Source of the DNA: Oncomelania hupensis
Lineage: Eukaryota; Mollusca; Gastropoda; Littorinimorpha; Pomatiopsidae
Direction: 5' to 3'
Assembly (NCBI GenBank): GCA_036898135.1
Contig: CM072515.1
Location: forward strand, 53,658,236 to 53,722,235
DNA: 64,000 nt
Below, piece by piece: positions 44,705 through 58,800 of this stretch. Position numbers and translations under genes: made by a program. The notes under the pieces are model-generated. The model did no database searches and was not told the origin of the DNA. It was given only the letters and a program-made list of their open reading frames with translations. Numbering within the stretch: position 1 is the first letter of the stretch; each line of letters opens with the position of its first letter.

Positions 44705-47700
44705 TTACGATTGAGACGTGCACGAAAGATCCGATCATTTTTGTTTTGCAAAGCATGCAAGAACAGAGTGTATTTACCTTTGATTTGATTTTGCGTTGTT
44801 GCTAGAAGAAGCTTTGTATAACGATGATAATTTTCATCGGTCGACATTGTTCAGAATTTTATGGAATACCTTGTTTATTATCGATCGAAGCTTGTAGACC
44901 TTACGGGTAAAAGCTGGTTGAATCTAAACAAAACATGGCGTAAGGCAGTGCATAGTTCCGGTGACGAGTTTTAGTTTGAGTGGGTGTTATTGCGTCATGC
45001 TGGAATGTTCGAACTTTTTCTGCATAGACTGTCTGCTTGTGCGAATGATTGTTGTAGTGATTTTCGGAAAGCGATCTTGAATGCAGTTGTTGATGTTTGC
45101 TGAATAAAGTTGGAAAACTTTCTACTACGGCTTCGGCTTTGTTGCTGAGTGAACAGGCTGCGTGGATAAACGAATTCGAGTTACACTTATCAAGATTCAA
45201 GCATCGGGGCTGAATCAGCAATTGATACATACCCGCACAAACACACACACACACATAAACACACGCTCTCTCTCTCTCTCTCTCTCTCGCAAGGATAAAT
45301 ATTTAAACAATACAGTACAACATCATGAGATAAAAACACATTAAACATCGTAAGAAAAAGTAATAACCATCACATCTAAGAATGAAATAAAACATCATAT
45401 TTAAGTAATAAAACATTCAACTATCTGCCATCGTCAGAACCAACTAATGATTGGATAAATCCTCTGGATGATATCAAGTATTTCAATTTCAAATATTCTC
45501 TCAAGTTCACAAAAATTATATAAAAATCAAGAATCACGGCTTTACACAAAAAAATTAAAAATAGGAACCTTTGGTCCCAATGGGCGTGTTAACCAAATAT
45601 AAAAAACTGCTTACCTGAGTATATGAAAAACCCCAGAGAATGAAAATTGCAAGTCAAAGTTTTAAAGGTCAAAAAAGACACTCTCAAATCAAAGGAGCAA
45701 AACATTACATTCCAGTTCATCCCAACACATAAATAACAAGAAAAAACTATAAAAAACTAAAAAAATAAAAACTTTCTAAAAACTATAACACAACAGGAAC
45801 AAATAACATATCACTATATCTAAAAAAAACTGACAAATAAAAGAACAAATCATAAAAAAAAGACCAAAATATAAACAAAATTAAATCATGTAAATCATCA
45901 TAAAGACTTGTAACATACAACATATCTTAAGTACCAGACTAATATGAATATTGAATGGAAATTATAATATGTTATTTTAAAAATCATTATAATGAAACAA
46001 AATGAGATGAAAAGATTTGTTTCCTCTCCCCACTACATTGTATCACTCCTCCTCCCCTTTCCCTCCTCCCACCCCCATCACCACCCACCATAGTCTAAAA
46101 TCACTTGATGAGAACGAAAAAACAAGCAAGGAGCATAAGAAACAAAAAAATACAACATATTCAGATATTAAAGCCATGAACAATATAAATACATGGAAAA
46201 TATTGATATACCTGTCAACATCACCTGTTGAACCAGACATTTAATATGATAGATAGGATAGTAATAGGGAAATAGGATGAAAGGTGAAAAAAGTAAATGT
46301 GTATGTTGTGAATAAGTGAAAATGAGAATAAATGACAGTCCTTGGTTAAAGACGTTTTGTGAGGGTGAAAATTTTATTATCAGAGGGGATGGAAATATTT
46401 TTATATAGGGTAAGAATAGGTTACACAATTATCAACTTCTCTGTTTTCCTTTGTATATTATTATTTTTGAATCAAATATATTGAATATTTTGATATATAT
46501 TTAAATAAGATTATGGGAATATAGGATAAATAAAGTTGAGAAGTGTTGTAGAAATATATAAAATATAATTAATATATCTAATTGTTGTTTATGGTGTTAG
46601 AATTTTTTTATATGTTGAAACGGTGTTGTGTTGGGTATAAATAGATATTACTATTTGAAGTTTATAAGTACCTTATTTAAAGTTAGAAAAAGGGAAATTT
46701 TTGAGTCGCCAACGAACATCCTATTACTACACTATACTATACTATACATTACAAAATACTATACTATATACTATACAATAACAAACAACTTTACTTATAC
46801 CTTCTATATCTAAGTAAACAGGTTTTTTATAAAGATTTCTATGTCTATACTTAATACTATACAATAACTATACTATACTATATATATAAAAAAATACTAA
46901 TTAAATAAACTATATGCTAAAACGCTGGCGCCAACTAATTTAGAATGTAGGCTCCTAAAATGCACTTTCGTAACACATAAAGAAAAGGAAAAAAATAAAC
47001 GATGAGTTAAATAAACTATATATTATACTCTTTTCCATAATTAACAATAAAGAAAAATATCAAAAAACTAGTATAAAAAATTATACTAATTATATACTTC
47101 GTTGTAAAGAAAAATAAATCCTCCAAAATCTGGCACTGATAGGCTAAAACGTTATCCAAAATTTTTTTGTTCGTTTGCCGAATGCCTGGGCTTGGCGTTG
47201 GAGACACATTTAGGTCACAAAAGACAGACAGATACACTATATCAATGGAATTTTATACTATTATTCTAACATGAAACAGAAAATTCAAGCACCATGTATT
47301 ATCAACTGATTAAAACAAAATAACAAAGACAAGCAGCAGGTTTTTCATATACTGCAGACACTTTTTGGAAAGTGGTATTACTTTGGTCAAGTTGACCAGA
47401 CCGGTGAACATGGTATCCGGAAGGATAGTGAGGTTGTTGTCGCCAAGGTCAACCTCACGCAGATTGGCCAGTAGGTTCATGGTGGGAACAGTGGTCAGTC
47501 CGTTGCGGGTCAGCCTCACGCTGACCAGTGCTCGCACATGGACGAAAGTCATTTCGCTCAGTTCTCGCAAAAGGTTACCGCTCAGGTCCAGTGAAGTCAC
47601 GCTGGACAGGGTGGAGAACACTTGGTCTGGAACCATCCTGCAACATCAAAGAACAGGAGGATGAAATTGAGGAGAGGGTTGGGGCTGCAGCGTGGGGTGG

Positions 47701-48411
47701 GAGGGCGGGGACGGATAGAGAATGATGTTAATACCCCGCTACAAACTCTCCTCTGCTGGCCGTCGATCTTTCTCAGTACTTGGCCCTTTAACTTGGAACT
47801 CTCTTCCCCTCTCTCTTCGCAGCTCTCCAAACATTGCTACTTTTAAATCCAACTTGAAAACTTATCTCTTTCTTAAATGTTTCTGATCTTGCCTCCCATC
47901 ATCATCGTCCACCCACCCCATCACCCATTCTTAGCTCTCCCCTCCTCCCTCCCTCGTTTCTTATTCGTTAGCAAGTGTCTGATTTTATTTTGTATGAAGC
48001 CGGATGTTTAGAATGAATGCGTGAGTACTGCGCTTTGAACTGATATTGTTCATTGGGAAAAAGCGCTTTATAAATATCCTTATTATTATTATTTATTATC
48101 AGGAAACTGACAAGGATGATGGGTGAAGAAGACGAGGAAAATAGGATGTTGTGGATGATGAGAATGAGAGGATGAGAAGGGGAAGGATCAGGGGGTAGTG
48201 GAAGAGGAAGAGGTGCAGGAAAAGGAGGAAGGGGTTGAGGAAGAAGAAGAAGAAGAGGATGTGAATAAAGATGGCGATGAGCATGTTTTTAAGTATTCAC
48301 ACCAAAGAATGCTCGTTGCCCCTGCGGACACCGTAAGTTTGATGCTAAAGGAAATGAGAAAGAGAAAGAGTGTGTATATATATATGTGTGTGGGTGTGGG
48401 GGTGTGTGTGT

Positions 48412-48467
<56 letters not shown>

Positions 48468-51400
48468 TCCCAACAAACAAAATATAGTCCTACCTCAGAA
48501 AATTATTACTAAAATCGAGTGTCTTGAGACTTCGGAGCCCCGAAAAGCTGCTGACGTCTAGGTCATCCATGACGCCGATGCTGTTGTTCCTCAGGTACAG
48601 CTCTCTCAGGCTGCTTAGGTTGGAGAAGATGTTCGCAGGCAGGTAGAGTACACCATTAGACGACAGATCTAGGACCTGAAATAGAAACACACCAAGTACA
48701 CCATTAGACGACAGATCTAGGACCTGAAACAGAAACACACGAAGGTCAAGTTATTTAAATGGTGCTGCGTTATTTTCCCCCTTTGCGTTTCCACACTTAT
48801 TGGGAAATACATTGAAAGAGTCGGGAATCTGAACGAGCCCAATATCGTTCTGTCTGTCCGTCTGTCTGTCCGCGTTGCTCTCCTTATCTCCAGAACCGCT
48901 GACCAGGAACTGACCAAACTTCACAGGAGCATTAACTAAGCTAGTGACCAGCCTCCCGTGCCATAATTTTATCTCTATCGCAAGGGTCAGAGTGTCAAAT
49001 CGTTGCTAAACACGTTTTGCCCAAAACCTCAAAAACGGCTGAAACGATTGTGGGGGTTGGGGTTGCAGTATGAATTCACTGTTTGGGTGCACAGTAAACG
49101 ATACTGTACTTTCCTAAACTCTCACTCTCTCAACACATGCCTGGTGTGTGTGTGTGTATGTGTTTGTGCGTGTGTGTGTGTGTGTGCGCGCGCGGTGATT
49201 TGTAACCACTATACTCGTACACACTCACATGCTACACACGCTCTTACATACACAACCAACCCACATTCGTCACTGAAACAAGTGGTGTAAAGGCAGAAAG
49301 ATTGATGTTAGAAGACGAAAAAAAACCCACATTGGTTTTAATGTTCTTGAAATGTACTTTGATGGTATCCGGTATCATTTTTACGGGATTACTATTTAAC
49401 CTATAACCCAAAGTCCTCCACTAATATGCGATCTAGCATCTGTACATGAACTAGGACAACATGTTTATGTACAATTCATTATTTGAAGCTTGAGGTAAGG
49501 CGACTGGAGTTCCTTCTCTGCTGCAGTCCTCCGAGGGTTCTCCTCCCCAGAACATTAAAAATATCGGCATACTACAAGTAGAAATCAGAAACTGGTCATG
49601 ACATTTCTTATGACTTGGCTGCGCAGAACAGGCTACCTACCTCTAGACGGTAGAGGCTGGAGAAGGACGTCTTTGGCAAGGTCTTGATGCTGTTGCGTGA
49701 GACATTGAGGACCGTAAGGCTGGACAGACTTCCAAGCACTGCAGGCGGTACTGTTGTTAACGCGTTTTCCTGCATCCACCACGCAAAACAACTCAAAATA
49801 TACCCAAATTGATAACGCATACATCATATTATTCCAAACTCGAAATTTACAGTCGCCCACTTTGAAGTATTTGATGTTTTTTTTCACCCAAGAAAATGAG
49901 TTTACCCTAAAATTTGCATTGTTGTACATCAAAGTACGCTAAGTTGTGAATTTTCCACTTTTTTTGTCATGTTGGCTTTTAACTCAAGAACAAGCATTTT
50001 AGCGAAATACTTGTATTGAGAACATTTTCTAGGCTGTCTCGTTTAATGTCCTTTTCTTCTGTTATGTCTTCTTCTGGTGTAAGTAAATACATCTCCGGTT
50101 TCTAGGTAGACTGTTTTGGATTTCTTTTCATCTGACAGCATATTCATGCAAATGAATTCTCCGGTTAACACAAAAAAATCAATACGAGTAGCGTTCACGG
50201 TTGACTCACCTGTAGTTCTAGCACCTCCAGTTGCTGCAAGCGGAACAGTTTATCCCACACGCTGTCGGTCAGACCCATGGAGGACAGGTACAGGTTCTGT
50301 ACGTATCTCATACTGCCGAGCACGCCTGGAGGTAGCGATCCCATGCTGTTGGACCCTAGGGCCAGAATCCTGAGCTGCGTACAGTTGTGGAGGCGCACGC
50401 GATGGGGGTCTTGAAGGCGGTTCACTGTGAGGTCTAGCATCTTCAGCGAGGGCAGCTTGCGACAGAACGTGTCCCCCACCTACCGAGGACAGATTAAAAT
50501 GATTATAACGTAAACTAGTCCTTTATGTCCACACCTACAGAAGAAATAATTATAATGTAAAATAGCCGCCCTAGAAAATTATCACAGTTCTTTCTGTACA
50601 CGATGTCAATAAAACATCTTGTAACTTGTACTTTGGTACGTCGAAGTACAAGGCATTGTGATAGGCCTGCTGTCAATTTCGACGGGGAATGTTCATTGCA
50701 CTATCTCTACCAATCCCTCTTCTACAGAAACTGAACGTGTAGAAAAAAAGTTGCTATATTTTGAAAGAAGATATCAAATAAGAACAACTGCTGATTTTGT
50801 TGCCCAACAGACCCCATATATTTTCTAATGTTTAGGGTAGTACTGCAACTCTAATTCAGCACAATACCCCAAGAAACAAAAGATTTAAAACACTCCAAAA
50901 AAGCAGAAAAGCCATTAAATGTACGTATACAACATGGGAATTGAAACTGTATCATATTTTTTGTATAGTATAGTATAGTATAGTATAGTATAGTATAGTA
51001 TAGTATAGTATAGTATAGTATAGTATTGTATTGTATTGTATTGTATTGTATTGTATTGTATTGTATTGTACTGTATTCATACCTCAGTAATAGAGTTGTT
51101 CTTTGAAGACAACCTCAGCATGTTCGGCATGCTGTCACCCAGCCATGAGGGCAATGAAGAAATCTTGTTGTAGCTAAAATCCACAATTTCCAGACTGGTC
51201 AATGGCATTGTCAAACAACTGACTCCAGCATGGTCAAGGTCAGCGATACTGTTGAAGGACACGTTCAGCGTTTTCAGGTTCTCGGAGGCGCAGAGAGGCG
51301 GCAGAAACGTCACCCTGTAAAAAAACAAAAAAAAACCACCGTTCACACTTTAAAATCAACAGTCAAAAAATAAGTCACCCCTGTGAAATTACACAAATCC

Positions 51401-54400
51401 ACTAGGAAATTACCATGTGGAAAGAAGTCCACATAGAAATTTAGTCACTTGTGAAACTAAAACCACATAGAAACGTTGTTATGTGAAAGATGCGTCCACC
51501 TACAAGAATTTACCATGTTGCAATAAGGTTAAATAAAGTCTATAACGTAAATCAACAAATTCGCTGAAATCATACTGCTATGTTTTTATGGATAACTGAT
51601 AGACGTTCCGTTTGTTTTATTCTCTTCTTCATCGAAATAATAAGACCCCCCCCAAAAAAAAAATTCATTATGATTTAAAAAAACAATTCTTACATAGCCA
51701 GAAAATGCAGTACATGAATAATTAAATTCATTGCGGCGATCAGAGTTATCACTTATGCATCATATGAACTGGCCAATTGACGAGGATATAAACGCTTTTG
51801 CCAGTTAAATACAAATTTCAAAGCTAATTTCTCCTATTTTTGCTAAATTTCTAGGCAATGTATCGTTCACAGTGTCACATTGATATAATGCATGTTTGAA
51901 AGAAACATTTTCTTTGCACACACACACAACATTTTTACAATACTTGGTTCACACAGAATTCGTCTAAATTCGGTAGGCCATGCAAGTAACAGATCTGGGA
52001 ATTCCGCAATGTTTATCATACTGTTGTTTAAAATGACAACCTTTCTTGATCTCTTGAACTATCAAATTAGAAACTTCTTATAACTGATAGACCATAAACT
52101 AATGTGGCATTATCCCCAAACAAACATCTGATCATGATTACTACAAATAATAGTAATGCAGAGAATTCAAACAAAAAAAACACCATATGTGAAACTTTTG
52201 CCTTTAATAATAGAATATTTTTTTCTTCTAATAATGAAATGAAATGAACAATTAAACAAGATGGCAAGCCATTCAAATGAACCACTGACTCTGTTTAGAC
52301 GTTTTTCCAACAGTGCTAATTTCCGTGGGTCTGTTCTGTCTCCGTTTTATCTTACAGGAGCACATTGAAAACGTGGAATCATTGACCAACCTTGAAATAT
52401 CTGCAAGCCAACATTAATGAAAATCGGTTGCGGCAACTTTGTAATAAAGCGCCAAAAAATTAAAAATGGTGAACCTCAACGCCCTTGACCTCATAATGAT
52501 AAAACGCATAATCAGTGAACGCTGCTCACCTGCTGTTAATAATTTGCAGCACTTTGAGCTTGGGCAGATGGACGGCGAACTGGGGGTCAACGTGACCCAA
52601 GAGATTGGCGCCTTCGATCCTCATCACCTCTAGCTGCCTGAGGCCGCGGAAGGCGTCCTGTGGGATATCGTGGAACTTGCAGTCATAAAACTGAAGCTGC
52701 TGCAGCAACGACAGCTGCGGCGCCAAGTCGTCGTACAGGTAACTCCGTGCTGAAGTGGAGCACCTGTGAAGTCCGAAAGGAATAAGAAGATTAATACGCA
52801 AGTAGTCGTAGACTAATCAACAATACAGAGGTTACGAACATTTCTGAAGAATCTAGAAACCTTGAAAAAATAAGTTTACCCATGTAAAAGCGAAAACTTC
52901 TTAATCTGTGTTTTGAACTGATTTACTTAGGAAAACAGCGCTATAACAATATACTTATGATGATGATGATGATGTTGGTGATGGTAATGGTGATGATGAT
53001 AATGATGAACATGATGATCATGATTTGCAATATTTTTTGTATCTTCGTAGCAATGGCATGTTCTTTTGTGAAGTACAATTTGGCGATTACTTAATTTTGC
53101 TATGTTCTGTGTCATTCTGGCTATTTTGCTTTTATGTGTGAAACCTTCAAATACTTATATTCCTATCCTATCATATCCTATCTCGTAACTTGAAAGTCGT
53201 TGGGGTACCACCGATGATCGTTTAACCAGCGTACTCCATCTTTCTCTGTCCTCAGCAAGGTTGCTGAGGACAGAGAAAGATGGAATATGCTTCGCTCAGT
53301 GTCAAGCCAGTCCATTCTCGGAAGTGGCCTCCCACCTCGTTTTCTGTCTTCCTCTTCTAATGCCTCCTTGTACCGTCCTGATTCGGCTATTTGCAGTCCA
53401 CCGGACCCTTAAGCAATGAATAACTAACTAACAGGATGGTCTTTGCAAGCACTGATGCTCTGGTGACGTGGCCATATCATCGGAGTTTCAGTTTCTTCAT
53501 CACTGTGAGCAGGTCATCGTGTTGTCCAATGGCTTGTCCGATGGTCTGTCGGACTTCGTTGTTGATGATGTGCTGGGTATAGGAAATACCCAGAAGACTT
53601 CTGTGTAGCACCTCATTTCCATGATTTGTATTCTTCGTTGTAGGTCTGCTGTGAGGATTCATGTTTCGCAAGCGTATAGGAAGATGGAGATGACAAGGGA
53701 GCGCAGCAACCTTTCCTTGGAGTGTAAAGTGATTGTCCTGTCTTTCCAGATGGGCTTCAACCTTGTCAGGGCAGCAGTTGTTTGTGCGATCCTGGAGAGG
53801 ACTTCCTGTCGAGACCCATTGTCTGATACAACGGCTCCAAAATATTTGACGCTATGCACTGTGTTGACTTATATTGCTTGCTGAATTAAATTCATGTCGT
53901 TTGAACCAATACAAATATTAAAAAAATGTGCGCCAAGTTAAAAGGTCATTGAGCGCACCATTTTTTAAAACCATAAACTAACAACGTGACCCACATTGAA
54001 AACAAACACGAACCTTAACTCTGCTTTTCGTTTATCAAACTACGAACTTCAGGAATTTAAATTAACATATAGATGGGAAGAGCGAATCCTAACTAACTAA
54101 ATGCATCCCGACTTACCCATATCTCTATACACTTTTTCGACCTACTAGTACTATGTAGAAATGATATAATAACGCAATGCTGTACTGTGAATGAAGTATC
54201 ACTACTGCCTACATTGACGGGGAATTTTCATTTGGTACACTAATTATTTCATTTCTACATGATCATCCAGTGTTCAGAAACATTACTACTACTACTTCTA
54301 CTACTGCTGCTACTACTAAAACTACTACGACTACTACTACTACTACTTCCCCCCATGGGGGTCCCGGGGGTTTCTGTATAAACAGTATCCCCACTTTGAG

Positions 54401-55805
54401 GAAATTTAGTGCATTAAATTCCCACTGTTCCCGTCTTTCTCATTTGCTCTTTCTCGCTCCTACTCTATTCTATCAATATACTATCTTCTTCGTAAGATCA
54501 GTCACCGCTTTTTTTTCTTCTTGAAAACTCTCCCAAAACTCCTCATTTGTATATGGGTCTGATGGGTCAGCTTGGGGATATTGGACGCTTTCTGCCAAAT
54601 GGTCACTAAGGCTTTCTATGGTATTGTTATTTAGCAATGTAGGCATTTTATATTTGTATTTTGTTAAAATTAAATAATGATGTTTATATTCTATTTTGTT
54701 TTTGTAAACGGGGTACGATAAATTAGAGTAAAGCTGAAGCGTTTTATGCATGGGATGCCTTTATTGTAAAGTTACCGGCTGGTGGAATGCGTTCAGTGTT
54801 ACCATCAGAATTGTTTCAGCAGATTCTTTATACGGATCAGGGGTGAGTCCTCTTTCAACGCCCCCCCCCCCCCAACCCCCCCACACCGTGGGGGTGCCGG
54901 GGGTTTCAGTATAAATAGTATCCCCACTTTCTGGAAATTAAGGAGGGACCTGGTAGCTCAGTTGGTAGAGCGTCTTATTAATAACCGAAAGGTACCTGGT
55001 TCGAATCACGGATTGGCCAATGTGTGACCATATTATTTTCCCCTTACCTTCAACTGGTTCGCTGGTGTCAGAATAATGTGACCAGTAGTCGCCTATACGC
55101 TTCGGTGTCGTGTGACTATAATCTACAGTTACTAGAAATTAAGTGCTTTAAATTCCCACTGTCGCTGTCTTTCTGCTTTGTTCAATCTCATTCCTACTCT
55201 TTTCTATCAATCTACTATACTATCTTCTTCTTCGCTAGACCAGTCACCTAAATTTTTTCTTGAAAACTTTTCTGGGACAAAACTCTTCATTTGCTTGTGA
55301 GGTCTGTTGTATCAGCTTGGGAATATTGGACGCTTTCTGCCAGGTGGTCACTGGGGCTTCCTATGATGTTATCATTTGTCAATGTAGGCATTTTATATGT
55401 ATGTGTTTTGTTGATATTTTATAATGATGTTTGTATTCTATTTTGTTTTTGTAAACGGGGGTTCGATAAATTAGAGTATAGCCTCGGCGTCCCCTGCGTT
55501 GGATGTCTTTATTGTAAATGGCCGGCTGGTGGAGTGCCTTCAGTGTTACCACTAGGGTTGTTTCGGCGGATCTTTTATGCCGGTAAGGGGTGAGTCCTCT
55601 TTCAGCAAAGTTGTGGTCTTGATTTTGAGGTCCTGATTCGGCTCTTTGCAATCCGCTGGACCCTGTAAGCAATGAATAACTAACTAACCTCTTTCAACCA
55701 AATTGTGGCCCTGATTCGGCTCTTTGCAGGAACTTATAAATAATTACTAATTAACTACTACTACTACTATTACTAAGTACTACTGCTGCTGCTGCTGCTA
55801 CTACA

Positions 55806-55869
<64 letters not shown>

Positions 55870-58800
55870 GTGATAGACTTAAAACTTTCCACATTCAAAA
55901 CAGGCAACATTACAATAATGTAAGAAATGAAAGGGGCGCCCCCACTCACGTGACGGTCATGAAGTAGGAGCCTTGCGCTGGAATCTTCCTGAACAGTGCT
56001 CTCTGCTGCTCCGTCCCCTGCAGCCTGGGCACAGTGCAGTTCAGCCAGATTTTGTTCTCGGGGCGCAAGAGGAAGCAGTCGCAGATCTGGGCTGGGCAGT
56101 CAAACACAAGGTCGCCTCCGCCTGACGCTGACCCCAAGTTCAAGGACGTCTGCGCTGGCGCGGCGGTGGCAAGGCCTGCTTTGACCAGCTCATGTTGTGG
56201 CGGTGGTGTAGGTCTGCAGATGTAATACACCATTTAATTTAATTTAATTTGATTTCATTTAAGAAAATTAGTTAAATTAATTTAATAATTTAATTAATTT
56301 AATTCATTTAATTATATTATATTATATTATATTATATTATATTATATTATATTATATTATATTATATTATATTATTATATTATATTATATTATATTATAG
56401 TACTGAGCAGCGTAACCACTTATTAAATATTGACAACAGCATATACAAATCGAATAGATTTTTCTTACTGATTAAAAACTAAGCACGGAACAAGCTTTAA
56501 ATATGATCAACGGTTCGGATTAAACAGAAAGACTGTTAGGTACCGGTAGTTGGGTTTAGAGAATAATTATTTATGATCAAGGAAAACAGACCATCCACCA
56601 TCCCCACCTCTAAACCTAACGACTTTGACTTTAAGAGGTAAAGCAATGGCAATGGCACGAAAAGTTGGTAGCCAATTCTGGTGTCACGACTCGTTTCTCA
56701 AAACCTGTGATGATAGGGTTTCTAAGCCTGTTATAGAGGATGGAAGGTGAGGGAGACAAAATAACTTAAAGTTTATTGCTAAGTTTGCAAATAGTGTAAC
56801 TAGAACACGTGCATTGTTTTGTTAGAGTTGCTTCGTCATCCTAAATTGGTCAAGATTGTCGCTATATGCGTATGAGAACAGGCGTGTATTTTCACGTGCT
56901 GTGCAAGTTTTGCAGTGAGCGATAAGTGCACTAATTTAGAGGGTGCAAGCAAATAAAATTGCTGCACTGGGCTGAATTGGTTAGTCACAATGACAGAGGA
57001 ATTGTCACAGTGAAGTACTCTAGTGCCAGCAGAGATTCGAGAGGGGAATATGCGTGCGTAGTTTTTGACCATTTACCGCCTATCTCAAGCAGTGTGTCAT
57101 CCTTCTGTGACGAAGCGGTTCCTGTCGTCCTGGAGCCGATGTCCTTTAACGAGAAAGAAGAGAGCTGAATGCACAATTAACTGTGACCACTCGGACTTAT
57201 CTTGTTCTGTGTTGTGTCGTCTTTTCCGGACCGAGGATTATCATCGGTAGCGTAATATGGTGGCCATTTTGCTCCGGTGCAAGCATATTTGTAAAAACAA
57301 ATATATATTTTATACTTTGAATGAATGGAAATACCGCTGACGAACTTATGCTTTTGTGTGCAGGAAAATAAATACTTTATATTTGATCATTATTTTTCAA
57401 CGTTTGTCAGGAGAAGTAATTATGTATGACAAGTGTGAATATTTTGCTATACTTCCTATCCCATATCCTATCCCGTAACTCGATAGTCGTTGGGGTACCA
57501 CAGATGATCGCTTAACCATCATACTCCATCTTTCCCTGTCCTCAACATCCCTAAAGGCTTCGCTCAGTGTCAAGTCATTCCATTCCTGAATGTTGTCCTT
57601 CTACCTCTTTTTCTATCTCCCTCTTCTTATGCCTCATTGCACCGTACGTTGCAGGATGGTCTTTGCAAGCACTGATGCTCTGGTGACGTGGCCATACCAT
57701 CGAAGTTTCCGTTTCTTCACCACTGTGAGCATGCCGTCGTGCTGTCCAGTAGCTTGTGTGATGGTCTGTCGGACTTCACCTTTTGTGATGTGCTATAGCA
57801 AATGTCCAGAAGTCTTCTGTAGCACCTCATCTCCATGCTTTGTATTCTTCGTTGTAGGTCTGCTGTGAGGGTCCATGTTTCGAACGCGTTTAGGAAGATA
57901 GAGATAAAAAGGGAGAGCAGCAGCCTTACCTTGGAATGTAGACTCATGGTTCTGTCTTTCCAAATAGACTTCAAACTTGTCAGCGCAGCAGTTGTTTGTG
58001 TAATCCTGGAGAGGACTTCCTGTCGGGACCCATTGTCTGATACAATGGCTCCTAAATATTTAAAGCTATGCACTGTGTTGAGGGATTGGCATTGGACTTC
58101 TTTGCACTTATTTCCATTCTATAGGCTCTGGAGGTGGTGTCACACATCTGTGCCAGATGATCAAGTTCTTGCTCTTTTCCCACCAATTCATCAATGTCAT
58201 CCGCAAAACGGAAGTTGAAGATTGCTTTATTCCCTATGCTGACTGTGCCTTCGTGATCTGCAAGGGCATCTGACATGATGCGCTCTAGGAAGATGTTGAA
58301 GAGTGTTAAAGAAAGTAGGTATCCTTGATGCACGCCGATTGTTGTTCTGAACCAGTTCCCAATGGCGCTGTTGTGGAGGACTGCACTGGTCGCCTTGTCA
58401 TACAGGCATTTGATGACTTCAATAATTTTAGGGCTGATGTTGTACACTCTCATGGTTGCCCACAGAGCTGCATGCCAGACTCAGTGAAACGCTTTCTTGA
58501 AGTCTACAAACACATGATGGAGATGTTGTTGGTGCTGTAGGTATTTTCGCAGATTATTCTGAGGTTGAAAATCTGCTCAGTGGTACTTCGCACTGCCATG
58601 AATCCTGCTTGTTCTTCAGCTATGACTTGTTCAGCTTAGCGTTTGAACCTGTTGAGTATTATTTTCAGGAGGACCTTGCTGGGATGGCTGATGAGGCTGA
58701 TGGTGCGGTAATTTTTACACTTCTCAAGGTTACCATTTTTGGGTATAGTGATGAAAAGCGAATGGTCCATGGTGTGGGTCACTCCCCTCTCTGCCAGATC

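Noticed and set aside
54473..54751. 92-codon frame shared by AACT-tailed copies
   Set aside because: The frame is on the strand opposite the element's apparent sense and is interrupted in the copies at 19480 and 31876, so it is probably chance.
54945..55018. tRNA-Ile-like sequence as a working tRNA gene
   Set aside because: The acceptor arms do not pair and it lies within a SINE flanked by a 9-bp target duplication.
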